DNA of 64,000 nucleotides from Conus ventricosus (lineage: Eukaryota > Mollusca > Gastropoda > Neogastropoda > Conidae), in assembly GCA_018398815.1 (NCBI GenBank), contig CM031622.1, positions 16,733,585 to 16,797,584 on the forward strand. Reading direction: 5' to 3'. Positions 57,080-64,000 of the stretch are shown here, piece after piece; position 1 is the first letter of the stretch, and each line of letters opens with the position of its first letter. The translations under genes and the position numbers were made by a program. Under the pieces are notes generated by a model that was given only the letters and a program-made list of their open reading frames with translations, was not told the DNA's origin and did not search any database.

Positions 57080-57415
57080 TGTCCTTCAGTAGTGACAAGT
57101 CAGAAACACTGGAACCTGACTGAGAAGAGTCTGTATCCTTTCTATTTTTACGTTTACCGCGCCAGCCATGTGACGTCAGAAGTAAACAAAGTTACTATTC
57201 CACATGTTTTCACATAAAAAAATCACTGATACATCACAATTGAAGGATCCAAAAATGGTTGTGGGTGTTGGCAGTAAGTCTGCTGTCACTCTGGAAGCAT
57301 CTTGGTACCTCGTCAGCTTCAGAAATTGACTAAAATCATTAACTACTGACAGCACCGAACGAAAAAACGTCTGCTTCCTCCATTGAGCACAGCTCACCCC
57401 CCACTCCTGACTTCT

Positions 57416-58305
57416 GTTTTGTTTTCTTTGGTCTCTCTGAATTCATCATCTTCTCCACCTTTCCCTTTTCTGGCTGCTTTGTGTCGCCTCCGACAACAAA
57501 ACCTAGGAACTCCTACTGTCTAGCCCTTCATACAGTGACACATCCTGTATGACTCTTCTGGAAACTTAGGCAACAAAATCTCCCCTTCTTCTGCTGGGTC
57601 TCTTTCACCTCATCAATGATTGCTGCTGCGCCTATGTGCTGAGTCTCACCTGAATATATTTGCGGAGAAAATTCGCATGGAAAAGTTTTAGTTTCCCATT
57701 CACATCAATTCGGTAATCCCGACCGACCTTTTCAGTGATGGTGAATGATCCTTTCCAATGCATCAGCAGCTTGTTGTGATCCGTGGAAAGCAGTACCAGG
57801 ACTTGATCTCCCACCCTGAGGGATTGCTTCCTCACCTTCCTGTCATATTGCTTCTTCTGAACGACCCTAGCCTCCTGCAAACTTTCCCTTGCAACCTTAC
57901 ATGTCTCATACCTGTGCCCACCTTTGGAACAGGGCGAGATTGGGCCAATCAGATCAACAGCCACTCTCCTGAATGGTGTGTCAATTAAAGGGGGATGTTT
58001 AAGAGGCGCCTTCCTCTTCACCCCTCTCGTGCTGACCTTTGACACACGTCACATGACATGCAAAAACGCTTGATGTCTGCCATTGCTCCTGGCCAATGAA
58101 AGTCATCAAAGATTCGGTCAGCTGTTTTGCTGGTGCCGAGATGACCCGCCATGAGGGACTCGTGACCCACTGACATGACAGTGTCACGATAACCTGCTGG
58201 TACCTCTAACTGAGTGGTCACCTTACCTGTCTTCACAAGAAATTCTGTCTCACCTCCTCTAACCTCCTGTTTCTCTCCACCTCTTGCCAACTCCCAAGAC
58301 TTCAC
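57416..58305 (-). pseudogene. Integrase of copy 2 with catalytic core deleted, plus RT connection remnant
   Basis: Minus strand, high to low: KSWELARGGEKQEVRGGETE, then the zinc domain GHESLMAGHLGTSKTADRIF and FCMSCDVCQRS (58018-58305). The start of the core, FRRVAVDLIGPISPCSKGGH with the first catalytic Asp, lies near 57910-57970. The sequence then jumps straight to ARVVQKKQYDRKVRKQSLRV and LLMHWKGSFTITEKVGRDY (57632-57890). Copy 1 has about 515 bp here (3740-4255) that encode the remaining two catalytic residues. Below 57540 a short RT remnant follows; copy 1 has about 700 bp of RT that is missing here. The element cannot encode a working integrase or RT. Confidence 0.87.
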
Positions 58306-60042
58306 GAGCGAAGGTCTTGTTCCTGCGCTGCCCTAAACTCATCAGGCGACACATCTATGCCTGACTTCCTTGCTGGAACGACTAACGGTTTATCAACCTT
58401 TTCCTCCTTCTTGCTCCGTGTTTGAACTGCTGCCCCTGTAGCAGTCAACAACTCAGGATCCCCTGGATCCCTTGCACCTGGAATATTTCCGATGATCAAA
58501 TCATGAAGGGGTTTCTCCATCACCAACGCAGACAACTCGCCTGAGAAGTAAGGGGTACGTACTTCTATCTTAGCAACTGGAAACTCCCTCACAGTGCCAT
58601 CGATTAGAGTACAGGTCTGGATTTGCCCTGTCAAATCCCCTTTCTCGACCAGCGTTGTTCTAACTACACCACATGAACAACCAGTGTCTCGTAACACTTT
58701 CACCCTCTGCTGGCCAATCCACCCTTCTTCCACTGGTAACGAACCACTCAGCCTAGTGCCCTCCATCCCTGACACTGACTGCTGTCCAGTGCTAGCCATA
58801 GGCTGCACTCCACCCTCTTCAGATTGGATCCCTTTTGGTTCCACTGCAGGTCGTTTCCCTTGACGACCCTTATCCACCTCTTGCAAGGCTGCTGCCTTCT
58901 GGAACCTCATGCGACAATCCCTCGCCACATGTCCCTTCTTGTGACAAATGAAACACCTAATGTCCCTTTGCCCTTCCTTCTGCCCCACCACTGGGTTTGC
59001 AGACTTTGCAGAAAACTCCCCTGGTCTCCTTGCACTCTTCTCACCTGTGCCTAGCACCTGTTTCTCCTGCACCTTAGTGCCCAAACGTGCCTCTCTATAC
59101 ACCTCTGCGAACTTCAACAACTCCCCTGCTGTCTCTGGCTGTCTCTCTTTCAAATGTATGGTTAACTCAGGGCCGCAACCTGACAAAATCTGTTCCTTCA
59201 TAACTAGCTCTTTCAATTCAGCGAACTCCTTTTTCGTCCCACTCAACTCTAACCACTTCTCAAAATAGTGATCTAAACGTGCACCAAACTGAGTGTACGT
59301 CTCACCTGCTTGTAATTTAGCTGAACGAAATTTCTTCCTGAACCCCTCCTCTGTGAGGTCAAATCCTTTCATCAACGATTCCTTCACAGCGCCGAAATCA
59401 GACTGTTGTTCTGCTGGTAACGCAGTGAAAATCTGTAATGCCTTACCGTCAGTAACGCTGACAAAATGACTGCCCACTCATCTGAAGGCCAACCCTGACT
59501 GGTCGCAAACGTTTCGAAACGACTGATGTATGCATCAATCGAATCGGTTCCTTCAGAGAATTTGGGCAACTTTGGTCGGGGGGCGTAACTGCGCACAGAG
59601 TCACTGGAAAGTGAACTACCATCATCGGTGGTCTCCCTTTGTATTTTCACTCGTTCTAACTCTAATTGAATTCTTAATCTTTCTGTTTCCTGCGCTTCCT
59701 TTAGTCTTTCTGTTTCCTGCGCTTCCCTTAGTCTTTCTGTTTCCTGCGCTTCCCTTAGTCTTTCTGTTTCCTGCTTCATTCTTCTGTTTCCTGCGCTTCC
59801 CTTATTCTTTCTGTTTCCTGCCTTATTCTTTCTGTTTCCTGCGTAACCTGATTATCATTAGCCTGAATCCTTAATCTTTCTGTTTCCTGCGCTTCTACTG
59901 CGATACGGCGTCTTTCCGCTCGCTCATCTCTTTCCATCTTTTGTTGGGCTTCAACGAATGCACGCAACTCATCTCCTGAGTAGCCTAAATCACGAGCGAC
60001 GCTCACAAGTTGTTCAATAGGGGTGTTCTTTTCTTCCGCCAT
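58302..60042 (-). CDS. gag: Gag-protease of copy 2
   Basis: The best preserved coding region of the family. It starts MAEEKNTPIEQLVSVARDLG at 60042. Gag opens with a charged helical region, then QETERLREA repeats (59670-59890). PKLPKFSEGTDSIDAYISRF begins the capsid-like part, with one frame change near 59400-59480. A 391-codon open stretch (58302-59477) carries the capsid, a zinc knuckle CFICHKKGHVARDC (residues 175-188) and a protease with the VLRDTGCSCGVV active-site box (Asp 264) and LIIGN near residue 328. Gag forms the particle and binds RNA; protease matures it. It may still be partly functional, and could serve elements moved in trans. Confidence 0.85.
59672..59890 (-). repeat. 27-bp coding minisatellite in gag
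   Basis: Eight occurrences of TTTCTGTTTCCTGC at mostly 27-bp spacing, encoding QETERLREA-like units on the minus strand. Copy 1 has only about three units in the same place (about 6055-6155). Confidence 0.85.
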
Positions 60043-60451
60043 TATATCTCTTTTTTTTTTTTTTCTTTTTTTTTGAACAAGATTTTACTACTACGACAGC
60101 CAAACTGGTGGTTACTGACACGAGTGACGTAATAGCACAATCCTATGAATGATAATATTAGCTTGGGACAACGTACTTAGTTTTTATAAGACGCCCAGCG
60201 CCTGACCCAACTATGAGAGCGAATTATAGGCAATCTGTGCGAAATAAGTACTCTGGGGCTGAAATGCCAAGCCTAGTATTAACTATCTTGGAAGCAATGC
60301 CAAGCCTAGTATTTAACTATCTTGGGAACATACAGTAAGACAACCCCTTGTCTTAGCATTACAATACTTGAATCCCACCCAGCTTCCTCTCTGAGAAGTT
60401 GAACAATTATAATAAATGGGCCAGAATATCCTGGCAGGCTCGCCAATAAAT
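60043..60451 (-). other. 5' leader of copy 2 with poly(A) tract and candidate primer-binding site
   Basis: A T-run at 60051-60074 (poly(A) on the RNA) lies 8 bases upstream of the gag ATG. Next to the LTR the minus strand reads ATTTATTGGCGAGCCTGCC, with TGG at the candidate primer-binding start. No coding content. Confidence 0.6.
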
Positions 60452-61893
60452 TGTCAACCTCGGGTGATGTCGATGGAGGAAGGACTAGCGCACAGCCCAA
60501 ACACACTCACAGCTTGCTTACGATTTCATTCATATATCATGCATTCGTCACATCAAACCACTAGTAAAGTCTATAACTTTACTACACATGATCATAGAGC
60601 GAAACATCAATGCATATGGAATCAAACAAAATAAAACATTCTCTCTTTCCTGAACTTCACAAAATCATTTATCTAAAACATCATTAACTAACCCGGGTAT
60701 AAACAGATTTCTACTTTACCTGGCCAGGTGATCTTAACTATTCACGAATCACTGTCTTTTCTTTTCTTTTTCTTTTTCTTTTCACTGTCACTTTCACAAG
60801 CACGACACAACTGTTGGCACTGGTCAGGTTAGACTGCTGGCACCGGTCGAGCTGGACTGCTGGCACTGGTCAGGTTAGACCGCTGGCGTTGGTCCGGTTG
60901 GACTGCCGATGAAAGTGGCGCTGGCCAAGTATGAGGTCGAACCCCGGTTAAGATGGAACAGTGACTATCAACATCGATCTGTTCTCCTTTCTTTCTTCCT
61001 GCATTAACGCATTGCACTCTCTCTCTCTCTTCTAGTCTGTTCTATCAAATGGACATGGTGCTTTTCTTTTCTTTTTCTTTTCTTTCTTTTCCTCTTCATT
61101 AGTTAGCAACTCTCTCTCTCCACATCTCTCCTTAGTCCTTCCTCTGCAGACTATCTCGTGCTAATCTCTCAACTTGGTTCTCTTCTCACCTCCCCTCATC
61201 TCTCTGCTTCTCTCTCAAGCAGACCTACACCCAGAACCTCTTCCTCTCTCTCTCTCTCGTTCTTCCCGTTCTCCCCCGTTCTCTCACTCACGCATTACTT
61301 TATCTCCTAACTCCGTGTCCAAGGGCGAGTACCATTGGTCAGTATTTTTACTGCCTCGTACCCGAAGTTATCTCCCTCTAATTCCATTGGATATTCAAAT
61401 CATGACAGTCACGCCTACACGCCTTACTCTCTGTGGTGGTCAATTGGTCATTTAATTGATTAGCTTGATTTCACCCCCCACCACACACTACCTTCCCCTC
61501 TCTTCGTTCCGGCGATGTCGTAAATTGGCTAGATGAGTCTGATCCAGGCGTCGAGACTCGTCTGACCAGACATCGAGGCGTCGGTCAGCTACTTAGTCTG
61601 TCTGGGTGGACCAGACCGTCTCCGTGGAGGATTAGGATTAGCCTCCTGCTGTGCCCAAGTTGGCTGGATGAGTCTGATCCGGGCGTCGAGACTCGTTTGA
61701 CCAGACATCGAGGCGTCGGTCAGCTACTTAGTCCGTCTGGCTGGACAGACCGTCTCCGTGGGGCCTCTCAGCTATGCTTAATTGGCTGGACCCGACACGT
61801 GGGCCGTCTGCCTAGCGCTCAGAATATTTGAGTTTGAGCTTATGTCCGAACAACCTGGACCACGACTTTGGTTGTTTATTTTTGACCGTGACA
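60452..61893 (-). repeat. LTR of copy 2, 5' LTR, full length
   Basis: 1442 bp, TGTCA to TGACA. It contains the CACTGGTCAGG tandem units (about 60814-60905), CT-rich stretches, and a tandem duplication of roughly 140 bp at about 61523-61770 that the LTRs of copy 1 have only once. Confidence 0.92.
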
Positions 61894-61976
61894 CAGAGAT
61901 GCCTGGAGGTCCTTCGTTGGCGGCTGTACCCCAGGAGGGTAATAGGCGATGATGATGTTGATGATGATGATGATGT
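61894..61976 (+). mobile_element. 3' end of RTE element B, separated by copy 2
   Basis: CAGAG duplication, then codons for AWRSFVGGCTPGG and a stop at 61940-61942, the end expected for RTE element B. The GATGATGATG tail (61947-61975) is the usual RTE simple-repeat end. Confidence 0.85.
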
Positions 61977-62059
61977 ACAAAATTAGGCTGTGGGTTAAGA
62001 GCCAGGTAATCCCCTTGATTCATAGCTGCCTGGTTTTAAGAAATGGAAAACACACATGT

Positions 62060-62119
<60 letters not shown>
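62060..62119. repeat. CA microsatellite
   Basis: About 30 CA units. Confidence 0.92.
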
Positions 62120-62121
<2 letters not shown>

Positions 62122-63006
62122 CATGCCACAAAAAATTGGCAAATAGACATTGCAGAATGGGCTTATCTAGTGTCCACTCTGGACAACGTGTATAATTTTC
62201 ACTGCGTAATCATGAAAAATTTTTCCTGAGAAGCTGACATGTCATAAAGTGCTCTCAGGGGAAAAAAGCTATGAGAGTTTTCTGAAAAAAGACAGAACGG
62301 CCCACAACGGCAGAAAGATACTAAACGACAGTAAAAAACGACAAACATTAAGATTAAGAAAGGAAGAGTCAACGACAGCGCCAGAAAAGAGAAAGTTGCT
62401 AACACAAACTTTCGGCAGGCAGGAGACCTGTTAGTACTAAAAGAGCTCCCGATATCCCCATGGAATATTTGCACTCGCAAACAGATCGCTTTCACAGAAC
62501 GCTTCCGCTAAACATTAGCAAAGCGTCTGCGTGAGCAACGTGCGCAGTGTGACCCGAGTGCACCACAGGCTGCAGTATGGGAACAGCTTGGTTCTGAGAA
62601 CTTCCGGCTAAATGGACGTTCATCTCACCATCCATGCTCGCTCTAGCCAAGAGCTTCAAGACCAAATGTAAAAAGGGTCATTGGTTCTGTATCATCTACA
62701 AAAAGCTGACTGCTTATAAATTTTCTATCGCAGAAATGTATGTTGAATATAATCAAACTAACAAGCACACTGATGAAGGATCAGAAGACTTTGCCTGTCC
62801 ATTGAAAAGTGTGCTTTTCATTCCGACACTTAGAGTATGTTCTAGGTATCTTTAAAATAAAATTTAAGAAAAAGAAAAAGAAAAGACGAAAAGAAGGAGG
62901 GAAAAGATCAAACAGTATAAAACAAACCCAAAAGCTCACCTTCGGGACGTACTATTTTTTGTGGAATGATTCTAAACCAGAAGCTGTGTAGTTTTCATCT
63001 ATACCG

Positions 63007-63009
<3 letters not shown>

Positions 63010-63054
<45 letters not shown>

Positions 63055-63073
63055 AGAGAGAGAGAGAGAGAGG
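63010..63073. repeat. GA microsatellite followed by G-rich run
   Basis: GA array with GGGA and GAAGA interruptions, then a G-rich stretch to about 63105. Confidence 0.9.
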
Positions 63074-63608
63074 GGGGGGGGGTGGGTGGGTGGAGGGGCG
63101 GAGAGGGAAGGAGGGAAATTTGTAGAGAATTCACTGATCTGGTCTCACTCTAAAGTAGTCGGTATAAGCAATGACGAAACGTCCTCACTCAAACAATCTG
63201 ACCGTGAATAAATAAACCTTTCAGCAGCAAACTATTGTCAGGCGGTCATTTCTGCCCGCAGGAACTATCAACATTGCCTTGGTCCTGGACCAGCCTGGCC
63301 GAATCTCTGACTTTCTCCTTGACCCCTCCTCTCTGACCTCTCTCCACCCGCACTGAAGGTCGGAGGTCAGACCACGACGTGACATCACGAGGTGGAGCTG
63401 TCACAGTGACTGATGACGTAATCACCTTGTGATGCCTTTGGACAAAGGCGCGGTGAACTATTGGCGATAACCCACAATACAGTTTTGGCACCAGGCGGTG
63501 TACTGCCTGACAGACTCCCCCAGATGTGTGGTAGCCCCGGGAGAAAGGGAGACAAATGTGAGTAAGTAAGATGTGGGGGGAAAGAGGGGTTGGGAAGAGT
63601 TGGGTCAT

Positions 63609-63609
63609 C

Positions 63610-63651
<42 letters not shown>
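63609..63651. repeat. CAA microsatellite
   Basis: About 14 uninterrupted CAA units. Confidence 0.92.
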
Positions 63652-63653
<2 letters not shown>

Positions 63654-64000
63654 AAAATAAAACACAAAAGGAAATGAAAAAAGAACAACTGAGTTATGTG
63701 CACGTAATGTATCATAATATGTTAAAGCATCTGTTTTAATTGATGCCTTTTTTCTGTAGTCTCATCTTCCGTGCACACTCAGGGGGAGGGGGGGGGGGGC
63801 ATTACTCCTTCACTGCTCATTCTAGCTGCACATTACACAGCCACACTCACGTCTGTCCAATAGCAGCCCCAAAACTGCAGCCCACAGGGAGCAATAAAGT
63901 CGTCCAAGGGCAACCCATCAGAGGAGACAATCACTGCTGCCAAGTCACGTGGGAGGTGTTGGGTGCTGTCTGTTCTGACTCAATACACTTCCTAAGCCTC

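Larger units (their letters stand above)
51370..57402 (-). mobile_element. L1/Tx1-like LINE inserted in copy 2
   Basis: A 6033-bp minus-strand LINE flanked by 13-bp duplications ACTCCTGACTTCT at 51357-51369 and 57403-57415. Copy 1 keeps the unoccupied site at about 2551-2563. The 3' end is a poly(A), seen as a T-run at 51370-51391. ORF1 lies at about 56180-57079 and ORF2 at about 52340-54757. It appears to reach its natural 5' end, but ORF2 has lost the end of the endonuclease and the start of the RT. Confidence 0.92.
49356..61893 (-). mobile_element. Gmr1-like Ty3/gypsy LTR retrotransposon, copy 2, with nested LINE
   Basis: Inserted into the last codons of RTE element B with a perfect 5-bp duplication CAGAG (49351-49355 and 61894-61898). 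LTRs at 49356-50250 and 60452-61893 begin TGTCA and end TGACA. The coding order on the minus strand is again gag, protease, integrase, RT, RNase H. Relative to copy 1 it has lost most of the integrase core and the RT palm, and a 6-kb LINE sits in its RT thumb. The shared parts of its two LTRs differ at very few positions, which points to a recent insertion. Confidence 0.93.
61977..64000. other. Unassigned sequence with microsatellites
   Basis: No gene recognised. Short open frames at 62199-62495, 62249-62434 and 62634-62855 have no known domain. The last 500 bases contain a G-run near 63790-63800 and otherwise unique sequence. Confidence 0.45.

Noticed and set aside
59672..59890. CRISPR-like array
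   Set aside because: A 27-bp coding minisatellite without unique spacers, in an animal genome.

Overview
The window reads as intergenic DNA of an animal, most likely a gastropod mollusc. That placement is an inference from the mix of mobile elements: a SINE with a central domain resembling gastropod SINE cores, several abundant invertebrate LINE families, and long CA, GA and CGCA microsatellites. I found no convincing host protein-coding gene, no functional tRNA or rRNA gene, and no bacterial-style gene organisation. Almost every recognisable coding stretch belongs to a transposable or virus-like element, and nearly all are broken.

Layout. (1) 71-8093: a minus-strand LTR retrotransposon of Ty3/gypsy type with both LTRs. 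Its pol order is protease, integrase, reverse transcriptase, RNase H, as in Gmr1-type elements. (2) 8094-21960: the remains of a virus-like element whose recognisable gene is a protein-primed family B DNA polymerase. It has N-terminal C2H2 fingers at 10412, exonuclease motifs and palm motif A up to about 13.1 kb, and an HGHDC zinc-site domain with palm motifs B and C at 19.7-21.3 kb. A plus-strand L1/Tx1-like LINE ending in poly(A) at 19723 splits this gene. (3) 21961-25065: a minus-strand CR1/Jockey-like LINE. (4) 26061-34000: fragments of a LINE family with a restriction-like endonuclease, two of them ending in a tRNA-like promoter segment, plus a LINE 3' end with an ATCA tail and several microsatellites. 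(5) 35021-37171: a LINE with ORF1 and an apurinic endonuclease domain. (6) 38390-42595: a plus-strand RTE-like LINE carrying a SINE with 12-bp target duplications. (7) 43060-61976: a deep nest. An RTE LINE holds a 249-bp SINE-like insert, a 2930-bp DNA transposon with 22-bp inverted repeats, and, at its 3' end, a second copy of the Gmr1-like element (49356-61893). That copy in turn holds a 6-kb L1/Tx1-like LINE (51370-57402). Four of these insertions have readable target-site duplications, so part of the order of events can be read from the sequence. (8) 61977-64000: no gene seen, only microsatellites.

Data quality matters here. From the start to about 28.5 kb, and worst at 13.3-25.5 kb, homopolymer runs are unusually frequent and reading frames break mostly inside them, while protein motifs survive in alternating frames. 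Part of the apparent decay may therefore be consensus error. No host pathway can be inferred. The genes interact only as layers of parasitic elements, with some defective copies (such as the second LTR element) probably moved by proteins from intact relatives elsewhere.
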